Source of the DNA: Abelmoschus esculentus
Lineage: Eukaryota; Streptophyta; Magnoliopsida; Malvales; Malvaceae
Reading direction: 5' to 3'
DNA: 64,000 bases
Assembly: GCA_035048815.1 (NCBI GenBank)
Contig: JAUCBN010000005.1
Coordinates: forward strand, 20,114,517 to 20,178,516
Of the stretch, positions 34,403 to 47,595 are shown piece by piece. The position numbers and the translations under genes were made by a program. The notes below the pieces were generated by a model that was not told where the DNA came from, made no database searches, and was given only the letters and a program-made list of their open reading frames with translations. Each line of letters begins with the position of its first letter. The first letter of the stretch is position 1.

Positions 34403-36615
34403 GTGACATAATGAGTTAGATCACGTGATAATTTCTCGTACAACAAAGAGTCATTTTATTTTATTTTGAACTTACTGGTTTTATTATAAAAATATAAATT
34501 ATGATAAAAAATTATAATTATATATGTAAATTAAATATATAATTTATTTTCTTAAAAATTATAAATATAAAAAAATATTTTAAATCATAAAAGTGTTATA
34601 AAAAAGCTAAATCAAAAAATAAATACAAATAAATTTAATTATATCAATAAATAAACTACAAAAATGCCAAACTATTAAAAAATCATCAATAATATTAAAT
34701 TAAAGTCTAGCTAACGGTGAACTAGAGGCCGTACTGCATTTTAAATTTCACAATAACAAATAAAAAAGTTAAATATTAGAAGAAAAACATAATTTTTTAA
34801 AATAATTAAATAATTATCGAATCCATTTGAAACAAAAGTAGAAGATAATTAAAAGTGAATAAAATTTAACTTGAATAATTTTTTTAACTCGTTTAAATTT
34901 TTTAAATAAGATTTAATTATAAAATATAACTTATAAATTCAACTTATAAATTTTTTATTTAATATTATTTAATTTAAATTTTAAATAAATTTTAATTATA
35001 AAATAAAATGTGAATGACAATAATGGGCGGGGCGGCCATGCATTAACCTTTTCCAAGACGCAGTAGCGTTCTAGATGGGATGACTTATATACATAATTAT
35101 ATATAAAGGATAAATTGCTTAGGTGAACACGCTTTTATAAATTGCATGGCTTTCATTATTTTATTAATCAACTGACCTTTGACCCAAATATTTTATTTAA
35201 TTATTATTTATATTTTTAACGCCTAAATGAAACTAATTTTGGATATCGCATCAATGATAGGAACGTCTCATATATGACGAATTACATTAAAAAAATAAAA
35301 ATACGTAGAATTAATCAGAGTCGGTTTAAATTTTTTAGAGTTTTATATAATTTATTAAAATAAAATTTTTTATTAAAAATATTATTATTTTTAATAATTT
35401 TAGGGATTTTTTACAATTTATTTAAAATATATTTTTTTAATAAAATTATATTAATAAAAAATATTATTAAATTATCTTTTTTAATAATAAAAAAAATATT
35501 ATTAAACATCTAAAAACTAAATATTTTTTAATTTTCTTTTACCTAAAAGTAATATTTTTTACGTTTTAAGTTTAAATAATTATTATATATACATATAATT
35601 TTATAATTATATTTTTTATAAATATTTAAGTTGATTTTTTTTATTTTGGACCCTTCTCTCTTGGGCCCTGTGTTTTTAATATTAAGTTTCTGTAAAATGT
35701 GAATTTAAAACTCGTTTTCTATAAAACGTGAATTAGTTTTACTTACGTGGATAATTTAGGGAATAATTTTTAAATAATATTGATCTAGGGTCATCTTTAT
35801 ACATAACTACTAAAAAGGGGTTATTTAGGTATTCAAGTAACAGAAGTACCGTATACTTTGATCATCTAATAATTATATGGTTGGACCATGCCTCGGCCTG
35901 TTTGTTATGGGTACGAGTTAGTCAGGTACCGAAAGTTGTGGATACTAAGAAAAAAAGATATTTGGATATTTTAATAAAAAAATATATTTTTAAATATAAA
36001 ATATTTTATTAATTTAATATACAAATATATTTATTAGTTTAATATAAAAATATGTATTCATTAAATATAAAAATAAGATTTTTTTATTAATTTAATACAA
36101 ATATATATTTGTTGAATATAAAAATATTGATTTCACGGGCAAATTGGGTGTCCAAAAATTCCTAATTATTACTCCGGCCATATTTGAGAAATGACTGACC
36201 TGATATCTGACTCAAATAAAAATTATTTTAAATAAATACTCGATTATTTATGTTTGAATAATCAAGTCGAGTATTTTTTTAATATTCCTATTTTGAAGTG
36301 GTAAAAAAATTACATAACTGCAGGCCTTAATATATTTTTTTATTTTTTAATCAAATATGATAAATTTTTAGTTTAAGATAAATATCAATAATTATAAAAT
36401 AAATATCGTTACTTGAAAAAATAAACAATTAAAAATATAATATATTTAATCCATAAATAAATTTCAAAATTTATTTTTTTAACTATCCCCTAAATTTTCA
36501 GTCTGATAACACATGCAACTATGCTGAACAATGTCTAACAATGTTGTATGGATTTGGTATTGGACCTTGATTTTGGGCTTAAAATTTTACTTCGCAAAAT
36601 CAGAAAATTTGTCGG
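34403..36615. other. AT-rich intergenic DNA
   Basis: Very AT-rich, with no ORF or RNA gene I can support. Short runs of repeated aaatataaaatat words occur near 35980-36130. Confidence 0.4.
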
Positions 36616-37114
36616 GATGGGCACGGAACTCGAACCCGACGGGTTCTGACCCAACCCGGTCCAAACGGGTTAAATTTTTTTAAAGAAAATTCGGGTTCGG
36701 ATCGAGTCGGTTTTTTTAAGGATAATTTTGGTCGGGTTCGGATTTAGGGTGGAAAAAATCTGACCCGACCCGAGATTAGTAGTGTAATTTTACATATATA
36801 TTTTAGCGATATTTGTAATTATGATCCATCTTTAAATATATTTTATATAAATAGGTCACTAAAATTAATTTTTTTACTATTAGGTCACTGAAATTTTATT
36901 TTATTTATAATTAGATCTCTATTTTTTTTTTACAATTAAGTTCCTAAATTTTAAAATTTTTTAATGATTCGGGTCGGGTCAGATTTTAAAACTTAAAAAT
37001 CAGGTTAGATCGAATCGAATTTTTAATCTTAAATTCAAATCGAACCGAGTGACGGTTATATTTTTTTGGTTTGGGTGCGAGTGGATCGAAAGTCCAACCC
37101 AACCCGTGCCCATC
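36616..37114. mobile_element. short DNA-transposon-like element with gatgggcacgg termini
   Basis: gatgggcacgg at 36616-36626 and its exact complement ccgtgcccatc at 37104-37114 frame about 500 bases rich in acccgac/gtcgggt words. No ORF is present. A clear target duplication is not visible, so the class is uncertain. Confidence 0.6.
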
Positions 37115-37300
37115 TCTGTAAATTGTCCAATTTAGTCATGCTACATCATTATCACCTTAGAATTTCTAAATTGAATGGGTGAATATGACATTCTTAAACA
37201 ATATTGAAATTTCAACTACATGAGTTATTATTTTTTAAAATTAATATGTGATACACTAAGATTATAATTTTTTAATTATTTTATAATATTAAAAATGTTT

Positions 37301-37840
37301 GACATAAAGATAATTTCAACCCTTAACGTTTATAATTTTTTTTATCATTTTGACCTTATTTTTTTAGGATAAATTTAACCCTTAATCTATATCTTTTTGA
37401 CAAATATCTTATTTTTTAACTAACATCATGATTAGATAATTAAAAAATTAACGATAATAATATGTTATCTATATGTAAAATGATATTTAAGATTTGAGAA
37501 TGCTTAATAACCTTTTATTTTAGATTTAATTATTTTTAATATTTTATTTGAATTTTAATTATTTTATATTTTATGTTAGAATAAAATTATATTTTATATG
37601 TATATATTTATCATTATCGTAAAAAATTTAACGATAATGACATGTTATATATATGTAGAATGAGGCTAGATGCCATGTTATTTAAAATATATTATCACAT
37701 ATATATAACATGTCAATATCATTAAATTTTTAACGATTTAATCATTATATTAGTTAAAAAAATAAGTTATTTGGTTCAAAAAAAATGAAGGTCAAAATGA
37801 TAAAAATTATAAATATTAAGGGTTAAAATTATCTTTATGT
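37301..37840. mobile_element. second MULE-type MITE of the 29487 family
   Basis: It starts gacataaagataatttcaac and ends ttaaaattatctttatgt, with inverted termini closely matching those at 29487-30380, including the tttataattttt and taaatttaacccttaa stretches. It is shorter, with an internal deletion. A matching 9-bp duplication is not evident. Confidence 0.7.
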
Positions 37841-38268
37841 ATTTAAAATTTAAAGATTAAGATTTATTTTTAAAATAATATAATTAAAATTTTAAATTTT
37901 AATCTATAAATACTAAATTTTAACCCTAAATCCAATATTTTAACCTACCTATAAATAATTACCCTAATTTTACTCCGAAACCATCCGGTTCCAAATAACA
38001 TGACGTGAACCGCGCAAGTAGAACCGGTCCAAATATACCTTAGCAAAAATATCTGCTTCGGCTTTTGATAATAACATGAAAATGCAGAAGGCGAGGCCCA
38101 GATTTATCTGTTGCTTCGGCCTGGCTGCAAACAGAATCATAATCTCAGTTTAGTCTCTTCTCCCTTCAGCTTCACCGTAAATTTACAGTTAAGAGTTGTA
38201 GAATCTTCAAAAAAGAGAAAAATCCCACAACAGACAAAAAAGCTAGAAACCCATAGCCTTACCAATAA
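37841..38268 (+). other. upstream region of the DUF3727-type gene
   Basis: Promoter and 5' leader of the gene starting at 38269. From about 38050 the base composition rises in GC and the leader runs agcctgg...caataa directly into ATG. No specific box is assigned. Confidence 0.35.
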
Positions 38269-41200
38269 ATGGCGTCCTCCATTTCCTTTACTTCAACACC
38301 CCCTTCTGCTTCCCCTTGTTTCCACCATAAAACCCCATTCCTTTCGTTCCCAATCCGGGTCCCCTGCCGAAGCCCCAACCGCAGCGGTGCATCCGCGGTG
38401 TTTCCTCTCTGCTTTGCTGCTAAGTCGCAGACGGGTGGACCTGTCAAGAAACGATCGTCCTCCGCAGCTGGGAATAAGAAGAGGAGGAAGGGGAAAAGCG
38501 GGGATGATGATGGTAATTTGAAGGAGCTGAGTTTGAGGGATGTTGAGATTGTGGAAGAAAATGATGCTGAGGTTGATGATGGGTCATCATCTTCTTCTAC
38601 CAGTACGACTAGGCGTTCATTAGCATATTATCCTTCGCCGCTGCCCAAACCGCCGGCTGGGTTTGTGGTTGATGACACTGGCAGGGTTCTTATGGCCTCA
38701 AACAAGAGAATTGCCACCGTAGTAAGCTTTCTTTTCTAAGCTCTTGTTTTGTAATCTTGTTTCTCATAGCTAATGTTTGCTTGTTGGCTTTGCAACTTTT
38801 GAGAGTGAGAAACATAAAACATAAAAATGAAATGCTTTTAGGTAACTTCATATAAGATTCTTGTTTATCTTTCAAATTCATTGATTTATTAGATGCTTGT
38901 TTAATATAAAATAGAAACTTTATGAATTTGATTCATGTTTTTATATTATTCAAATATGTAATTCATATTGAATCTCAACTTATAGATGCAATTTTATGTA
39001 GCAAATGAAATTGACATACAAATCTTGGAATATAATACCATAATTGATTTGGATAATTTTGTATATTAGCTTTGCAAAATCTTTTTAAGGAAATGTACAA
39101 CTTCATTTTTATATGGATTAACTAGTTATTGCCATGAATATCTGTTTAGTACAACACTGTATAATGTTTAAGCATTAAGATTAGGCTATTCAATAGATGA
39201 ATCTTGGCTATTCAATAGGTATATTAATAATGTTTTCAGTGGCAGATGGTTTTGTCAAACTCCATTATCATGCAGATGCTTCTAGCATTAGGAAATTAAG
39301 TAATGATTCTCTAATTTTACATTAGAAGCTTTTCTCACTACCAGAGAAGCTACCTTGAGGTTTTGAAGTTACTTATTGATGATTGACCAGCTTGGCTGTG
39401 TGTGGTTAGTGCTGTAAACAAGTGGAGGCAGACCAGGGGAGTGATGAATTGGAATCTTGAACTTGGTTGGGATGTTAGAAAACTTAAGGGCAGATCCCTG
39501 CTCACCGTTTTCCTTAAGTTGGCATGGAATGCGTTTATCTATTGCATTTGGATTTTGGAGGGAGCGGAATAGCAGAATTTTCCTACAAAAGCTTGCACAG
39601 GGTCATCCATTGGTTCTTTATATTAAGGATCCTGTTAGAAGTAGATTGCTAGGGAAGGATATTAATAGAACTACCAGTGTGAATAGAGATATTTGTATAG
39701 GTTGGGGGCTGGTATAGGTTCTGTACGGGTTTCATTGATCTGGTTGAGTTGTAATTTTTTGATGCAGTTCACAGCCCTTTGGATAAATAAAAAGCAAATT
39801 TATCAAAAAAAGAAAGAGGGAGAAACAGAAAATAGGAATAAACCGAGGAAAAGAAGTGATAGAGAAGTTTATGGGGAGAAACAGATGGAACCAGGGCAGA
39901 GGGGAATCTTAAGATTAAATATTTTCAGTGCTTAAAAATCCATATCTAAAGCTACCAATAGTTAAAATGGCATTAAGTACTATAGGTTGCACCCTATACC
40001 CAAATATAATTGTGAATTAGTCCCTCAGACTTTTTTCCTTCACTATTTGGAGTTCAAGGGAAAACCTGTTTGATGTTTTATTGAAAATTTATTTCTTTAA
40101 TAAAATTGATGTTCTTTGGTTGTCAATGCCAAAGAGTTAAAAAGAATGAAGAAGCAGTTTTTTCAAATGGAGAAAATATGAGTATTAGGTGTTCCTAAAA
40201 GAAAAGCGGACAACAAATTCCAAATAACATGATGGACAAAGAATATGGGACTTGGGCAGTATTAAAATAACCTAAATTCTAGAAATTAACCCTTAAAAAG
40301 CTTTACAGAACAATTAAATAAAGTCTTAAATAATTATTATTATTCGATCAGCATCTTTTTGTTCCGCATCAGTTCAACTACAGCTTGTAGTTGTTGCATG
40401 ATAGCTGCTGTGATTTTTTTATGATGTCTTTTAAGTTTTCAATTGCTTAAAGGCTTGATCCTCTTGTTGTCATTCCTATCCTGTTCTGACACTCTGTTCT
40501 ATCTGAATCCATTAATTTTGCTTAGGCATGTCACTAATTACAAAATTTCTTAAGAGTTGTCCGTCATATCTGTTGCATGACAGTTGCTGTGATTTTTTTA
40601 ATGATGCCTTTTAAGTTTTCAATTGCTTAAAAGCTTCATCCTCTTGTTGCCATTCCTATCTTGTTCTGACACTGCTCTATCTGAATCCAGTAATTTGCTT
40701 AGGCATGCCGCATGCCATTATGTCTATCTTGACATTAAAATATTCAAAATAATCATTTACAGTATAAATAAGAGAAAGGTTAAAGTGATACATTTAGTAT
40801 TTTGTTCTGATACTCTTCATGTTCATCAAGTAAAATAGTTTGTTATAATTATAAATATTTCGTAACTTGTTCTAAATGAGTGATTTTATTGTCATTTCTT
40901 TATATTATTAAGAAAGGGTAAGTTCTCTTTTCCTTTTTTTATTCTTATTTTAAATAAAGAAGCCTAAAGAAATTATGGACAGGTTGACTATGTCAACAGC
41001 AACTCGTTAGAGTGTGTCATAAGGAGGGTATTCCAAAGTTCTCGGGGGGATGAGTGTATGCTGCTCTGCCCAGTTGACACGTATGTATTGCTCTCTTATT
41101 GTGGTGTTTAATTCATCAGAAATATTACACTAATATTGCTGTTCTAGATGTTTGATAAGAGATTGGTTTCTGCAGGCCTGTTCAGATATTAAAGAGCATC

Positions 41201-44200
41201 AATATGGATGGATGGTCCGCTGTATGTTTCCTCTTCCAAATTGTTTTTTATTCCAACCTTAAATCATTTTAGACTTAACTTGTTATTGAACTGTGGAATT
41301 TTGGTTTTGAAAGGTATAGTTAGGACTTGGGAGTGATTTTTTAATAGCCATTCTCCACGCTTTTGAGTGTATAGGATTCATTAATATCTGTTTATTGCGT
41401 CCCACAGCAAGAACAATAAATTCATCCCTCCCTCTTCCATAGGGTCTATGACCTTACAAACCACTATTCATGCTTCTTTGTTTCAGGTCAGTGATGAAGA
41501 GGTAGAAGCTATTCTTCCTACGGCTGAATATGCTCTTGCCAAAATACATATGCATCTGGTCCACAGTGGGTATGTTCATAAAATCAGTGTAGCTTGTTTT
41601 TCCTTGATATCTTGATAATATATATTCCAATTTCTTCACGTTGCATCAGATTCTGTTATACAGCTCGTGGAGGATTCTGCTACTCAGAAGATGATATCTT
41701 CGATTTCCGCTCAGGCATCTTCCCTCTTTTAGTTTTATGCTTTTGCTTTTGGATCTTTGCAATTTTATCTAGGTTTAACTGGAAAATCTCCGAAGTTGAA
41801 GTCATGCAAAATTTTATAAACTTTTCTTTTTCCTTATACTTGGAGGATGAATTTCTCTTAAGTTTTAACATAGGCTGAAATGAAAAAAGCTGCCTATGCA
41901 GATTTCCTGGTAGTGTGAAGGGCTAGAAGTATTTTTTGAAGTCTTGGAACTGTAGAAAATCTAATCATGATTAAGGCAATAACATTAGTTGCTGAATCTT
42001 ACTTCCTAAAGGAGCGTTGAATTATGAAGCTCCTCCTTTTTCCCTGTTTAACTATATGTAAGAAAGAAAACATGGTTTGATTTGATTTCTCCATGGGTCC
42101 TTGTGGGTGAAGGGAGAGGCAAAATGTGTTAGAGGTTAGGTATTCTAGTACTTGTTTGGAACTCTCTCAGAAGGCTAGTGAATGGTAGCAGTACCTTACC
42201 ACTTATTTCTGTTTTCCTCTTTTTCCTCTGAATTGCCGAAAATTGGGTGAAGAACCCTATTTTAGGAAAGCTTTCATTTTTTTTAGATTCTGTCCTTGAT
42301 TAATTTTCAATCTACTTTATATTAAGATAAGATAACAGCATGTTCTTTTTTGGATTTTAAGTGCCATTGTGGAGGGTTGCTTGGCTGAATGGGGTGAAAA
42401 CCTCTTATGGTGTTTGTGTTACAATTGAAATACGATGATGAGAGGCTTAGGGTGGTCTATAAAGTTGGGTTGTACTTGTGGATTCCATATTTCAATACTT
42501 ATTAGGCACTCTGTTAACAGGATTGAAATATCAATAAAGGCTCAGGGCCTTTAAAGCCCCATCATTGGTTTTCTGCTATCTTTTCTGTACCATTTTTGTA
42601 TTCTGTTATCTGAGATAATTTTCTTATACTTGGTTCTTAAATTTGCAGACGATGGCCAAGATATTGATGGTTTGCCAACTGAAGGCATAGAGATTACATG
42701 CTTCCATCTGGTAGTAACTCTCAATTTTATAATCGTTTTAAATTCTATTAATCTATTAAAAGTATTTTAAAAATTATGCCTCGTTCACTACAAAACTATT
42801 ATTTTGACATCTTTTGTAGAATTTGTAATTTGATATGCTAAATTTAGTAACTCTGTTAATTTAATGTTTATTCATTTTATTCCTCTACTTATTACTTTTA
42901 TTTTTACATTAATTATTGCATTAATACTTTTAATCTTATCTTTAGAATAGAAAAAAGTTAAATCTTACAATATATAGTATAAACTTTGCATACTTTATCA
43001 ATATAAAACAATGCTTTTCACCAAACCCTAAAAGAGATTTGGGTCTCTCCCTAATGAGTCCTAAGGTATCAGGCTTCCTTTGATGAGTCTGAATTGTCAA
43101 TCAAAGTAGGTCATTCCAGAAATCGAAATAAAGTTTGACTGACAATTAAAGAGATTTGGAATTGACCCAAATCTCTTTGAGTCCAAACAATGGTAATCTT
43201 GACTTCTCTATCAATCACCCTATGACACTATCCCATCGCCTATTCTTAACAGTATATTTGGCATTTGACCATATAGAGTTTGTTATGCAAAACAATTACT
43301 CTCTAACTTCCCTAGAAAATAGTCTCATATCCAAAAATCCGAACCAAGAAGAATATAGGGGAAGATTAGCAAATGTGAGCTAACTATATTTGCTGTGCTG
43401 ACTCAGATGCAGAACCTAGGATATTGATCATAGTTTCGGATTTTATGATCCGACAGAACTTACCGAAGATGTTGCAAAAATACAAGTGAGGTCAGGGGTT
43501 GAAAAAACTTTCCGTCAAAGAGTGCAATCATGTCTGACCTCTCAACATCCCTGTCTGATAAGACTTTATGCTCAATTCTCAGTACCAAAATCTTGATATA
43601 AAAATGCTCCCTCCATAGTTAACTCTGTCCAGAATAGTTGATAGAATTGGATTATTTACATCCAGAGTCACTAAATTTAGTGTCAGATCACAACCCTTCA
43701 ATTTTATTTAATTACATCACTGATCTTTTTTTATTAATAAATTTGGTCAGTTATGCAAATTCCGTTATGTAATAAAAACTGTCTTAGCATGCACACGTCA
43801 TTCAACTTGAAATCCCAAATTTGACTTTGTTTAGAAAATAAGTTGCATATATGCATGCTGAATTAGATTTATGTTAAAAATATTTAATGAAATTAGCATA
43901 AATGATCTAGTTTATAAAAGTAGAGATGTAATTTGATGAAATTAAAGATATGTGACACATATGGAAGTTGATACTAAGTTCAATGACTTAGAATGTAAAT
44001 TACTTGTTAGAATGCATTAAATTACTCAAAGATATGGGAAGGGAGCGAAGAGCTAGTTAACCTCCTTGGAGATAAGAAAAATGAATTCTACTAAAGATTC
44101 TTTAGTAATTTTGACTGAAAGAGCTTGTGCTACATATGTACTATAAAGGGTTTTAGCTTGTGACTACACAAACATTTGAAAAGAGGTAAATAACACAGTC

Positions 44201-45482
44201 GTCTTGATTTTCTGTGCAGGATGGTGCTCATTACATGATTTATACACCATCTGATCCGCTACTATTTGTTGCGGTCAAGGTAACTGCTAGTACCCATGAA
44301 AGAAATACTATTTCAGGATTGAATCTAGTCAGAGTTCCAATTTTTATTGAATTGTATGCTCATGTTTTTAAAGTGTGTATTTAAATTCATGTCTACAAGC
44401 AATAGCTTGAGAATCAGTCTGAAGGTTATTTTGAACTAGGATGCTGATGAAGCTGGTCTGGTTTCTGCAGGATCAGAATGGAATTTTGCAAATTGCTGAA
44501 GATGTACGTAACTTTTTAAATTTTGCCATAGATATTGTTGAAGTTTTTACTTCGACTACTTTGTCCTCTTTTCCGCTAGATTTTATCAGGACAATAATTA
44601 GTCTAATATGTTCATGTTCTGTCATCAACAATATTGTTTTGCAATGTAACACCCTTGCTCTTGGTGTTCACTTACATGTTAATGTGCATGTACATAATTC
44701 TCATTTAGAGGCCCACACCCACCAACTTAAATAACCTGCCCGTGTGATTAAATTCACAAGTTTCATCTATCCACTTATGAATTTTGGTACGGGAAGATGT
44801 TGCATGAAAGCAAATTTGTGGTTTTGAGGGCTTTATGGTAAATTGTGAGCCAAGGGAAGGCAGTATTTTGCTTGGCAGCAATCTTCCAAAAGGGTATCAA
44901 ATGCTGAATTTATTATGAATAATCTCTCTCTCAGCTAAAATGTTTTACATTGATTTTGGACCATTAGATGATTCTAAATTTATGGTTGAGGTTATTCATT
45001 ATTTTTTTTTCCCTTAAAAATCTCATCGTTTTCAACTTTTAATTTCAACTATCAATTTACACTCCTACAATGGTCCAAAATATGTGTAACACTAAGAAGT
45101 TCTAGATTGGGTCACTGGATCCTCTCTTTGTCTCTCTCTCTCTGTGTATTATTGTGTACAGTGGAACTGTGGAAGAGCGGAGGACTGATGTTTGTATTGG
45201 TGTTGATATTGGCCATTTTTGCTTTTAAACTAGTTTTTGTGAACAAAGGGTTATATATGACCGCATTTATATGTATCATCATATGGGAACAGGATCTCTT
45301 GGAGGACCCTGCTGTTATGAGTGCCATTGACGAGGAAACTGAGTTTAATGCCTTAGTGGTATGCCACCCTAATCAATTACCTTGTTCTCAATCTACTGCT
45401 GAAATGTCCTTATAATAATTGATTTTTTTTTGGACAGGAAGAAGAAGCTGCTCTTCTTGAATCATTGTTGGGTGAAATATGA
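38269..45482 (+). CDS. plastid-targeted DUF3727-type protein
   Basis: Ten exons: 38269-38721, 40983-41080, 41176-41221, 41487-41569, 41650-41714, 42649-42710, 44220-44279, 44471-44503, 45293-45358 and 45438-45482. All joins keep frame and give 336 residues. Residues 1-60 are rich in Ser and Pro with little acid, like a chloroplast transit peptide. A basic KKRRKGK patch and an acidic Ser run follow. The C-terminal two thirds carry CMLLCPVDTPVQILKS, DEEVEAILPTAEYALAK, ARGGFCYSEDDIFDF, GIEITCFHLDGAHYMIY and TPSDPLLFVAVKDQNG, which I recognise as the DUF3727/DUF1292-like family shared with cyanobacteria. Its biochemical role is unknown to me. Intron 5 (41715-42648) starts GC, not GT. Intron 1 holds a LINE tail. 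Confidence 0.85.
39390..39810 (+). mobile_element. LINE 3' end remnant in intron 1
   Basis: The plus strand encodes broken pieces such as GRSLLTVFLKLAWNAFIY, typical of the end of plant L1-type ORF2 (zf-RVT region). A 3' tail follows, ending aataaaaagcaaatttatca plus a short A run at about 39808. It is 5' truncated; target duplications are not clear. Confidence 0.6.
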
Positions 45483-46304
45483 CCAGCTTTAAAGCTACCA
45501 AACTTACTGCCCCTACTCTTAATACTCCCTCTCCACTTATTTCCAGTAAAAATGCAGGTCAAAAGGCTGTAAGTAAATATTTTTGCTCTAGACTCAGGTG
45601 AACTATAACTCGATGTTTAATTGGATAACAGATCAAGGAGTTGATCCTCAATTTAGTTCAATCAACTTGTCATTTTGATTGTTGTCAATGCTTTATTGAA
45701 TATATATGTTAGAGTAGTTACAGTTTGATGAAGGGTTATAGTAGTTCAGGGGGTGATTGTAAGAATTTTGGGAGTTAATGTCATCCACTGAAATTGTGTT
45801 TGAAGAAGATCCCCATCCAATTCTTCAAGCACCACCAATAGATTCCTGGAAGGTTTGAGTAATGAATGAAGCACATGGTACCTACAATTTCAACTCAAAA
45901 CAGACCAACTTTACCTTTAAACAAAATTTTGGAAAGATTCCCTGTAGGGGTATGGAATGAAACCCAACAGCGACCAATACTTTGTTCATTCACCCAAACT
46001 TGTCCTTTTTGCATTTAACTCATGTTCAAGGCAATTGGACCATCTCCAATGGGTGTATAGAACATGGTCTAACAAATCACATGTATAAAACATTACTTTC
46101 CCTTTTTATTACTTCTATTTTAACCAAAATATGAGAAATTATTAGATGGACATCATGTCATAAACCAATGTAAACCATCAATATAAACCTGATATCCCTA
46201 TGTATAATTGGTAGTCATATGTTTGATTTTGAACATTGAATGTGTTAACTTTAGGAATACAAGATTTGATTCAATCTGATATATTGATCGATCAATTAAT
46301 ATCA
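45483..46304. other. intergenic DNA after the DUF3727-type gene
   Basis: Contains the 3' untranslated part of that gene. I see no other gene. Confidence 0.35.
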
Positions 46305-46469
46305 TGACCGAGAGGCTGACCCTTACACTGAAAGTGGAGCTCCACTATGATACTGCACCGGCGGAGTGCCAAAGCCTGATCCGCAACGCGCTACTAGAGT
46401 TGGTTAAGAACTCCTATGGTCATGTAGGCCTAGGCATGTTTGGTCGTTTGGTTTGTTTGGGTTCTTTAA
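46305..46469 (+). CDS. small unassigned ORF, 54 codons
   Basis: ATG at 46305, stop TAA at 46467-46469. The stretch is distinctly GC-richer than its surroundings and reads MTERLTLTLKVELHYDTAPA followed by a helix-like LIRNALLELVKNSYGHVGLG. I do not recognise it with confidence. The wording faintly recalls the N-terminal part of Pop5/Rpp14-type RNase P subunits, so it may be a captured exon or gene fragment. The last ten residues are hydrophobic and look like read-through. No partner exon was found. Confidence 0.3.
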
Positions 46470-47595
46470 GCATTGGTTGATTGTTTTTATTTTCACATGC
46501 AATCTTTTTTTTTCCTACTTAAACTAAAGATTTTTTTTTTATTGTTGAAGGGGTTGGTAGTTCTTTCTTTATTAAATAAAAATCATTTAAAAAAGAAAAT
46601 AATCTTTTGCATGCGGCGAAGCGCCAGCAACATTTCTAGAATATAATATTCCGTTGATGTCTTCAGGTTATGAAAGGCCGGGGAGGCAACAAAACACACG
46701 CTGTCACTTTGGACCAACTCTTCAATTTACATATTTTTTAATACTCTCACAGAAGTTGATTCAGACAGAATATTAATAATAATAATAATAATAATAATAA
46801 AATAAATTATATCAAACATTAATTTTATAGATTGAAATTTTAAGTTAAATATATATTAAAATTATAGACAATAATCTTTTATTTTTTTAATAAAAGAATC
46901 GTCTTCTCCTTAATTATGTATCATTTTATGTCATACAATAAAAAAATATTTAAAAATTAAATTTTAAATATAACCCTAATTTTAATTTACACCTTAAATC
47001 CTAAAAACACACCTTACCATTAATTCTTTAAACCCTAAACCTTAAATCATAAACTCACTATTTTAAAATAAGGACACTAAATGACATGATAAGACAATAT
47101 GAATCCTTTTTTCGATACCTCATGCCAAGCACTAAAAATTTAAATTTTAATCCTTAAATATAAATTATAAACTTTTAAATTTTAAAATATATATACTATA
47201 TTTAATACTCTAAATCTTATATTAATCCTTAACTATAAAATTATTTTTTTATACATTCACATGAATATTGCACCCAAAAGGCTCTAAAATTATATATATA
47301 TATATATATAAAGTTGTATTTGGTGTACTCTATGACGGAAGCCATGACACAAAGCTCAATCATTCATTGGTCGCATGCATACACAGATCCCTTTCCCGGT
47401 TCATATAAAGCTGAAGGGCTGCGTCAGCTACAAAACGACAACCTTAAGCTGATTTGGAGGTCTAAATTCCAAGGAAACAGACAACAACCACACGTGCCTT
47501 TGCCCTCTTTTAAAACCTATGATCTCACTTACTCTCCATGTTTCAGTTCAACAGAAAAGAACCCAGAATAGAAGAAGCTAAGTTAGAGTCAGAGA
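46470..47595 (+). other. upstream region of the NAC gene
   Basis: AT-rich with an (aat)n microsatellite at 46775-46803 and a (ta)n run at 47290-47311. A TATA-like catataaag lies at 47403-47411. The open frame at 47314-47571 overlaps the 5' leader and is probably not translated. Confidence 0.4.
47491..47496. promoter_or_regulatory. G-box cacgtg upstream of the NAC gene
   Basis: A perfect cacgtg 100 bases before the ATG, within ccacacgtgcc. ACGT-core boxes of this kind bind bZIP and bHLH factors and are common in ABA- and stress-induced promoters. It may lie in the leader rather than the promoter, since a TATA-like box stands 80 bases upstream. Confidence 0.5.

Noticed and set aside
43156..43383. 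Open frame in intron 6 of the DUF3727-type gene
   Set aside because: No homology recognised and a flanking exon structure that is complete without it.
47314..47571. 85-codon frame just upstream of the NAC start
   Set aside because: Lies in the promoter and leader; contains the TATA-like box and G-box and has no domain.
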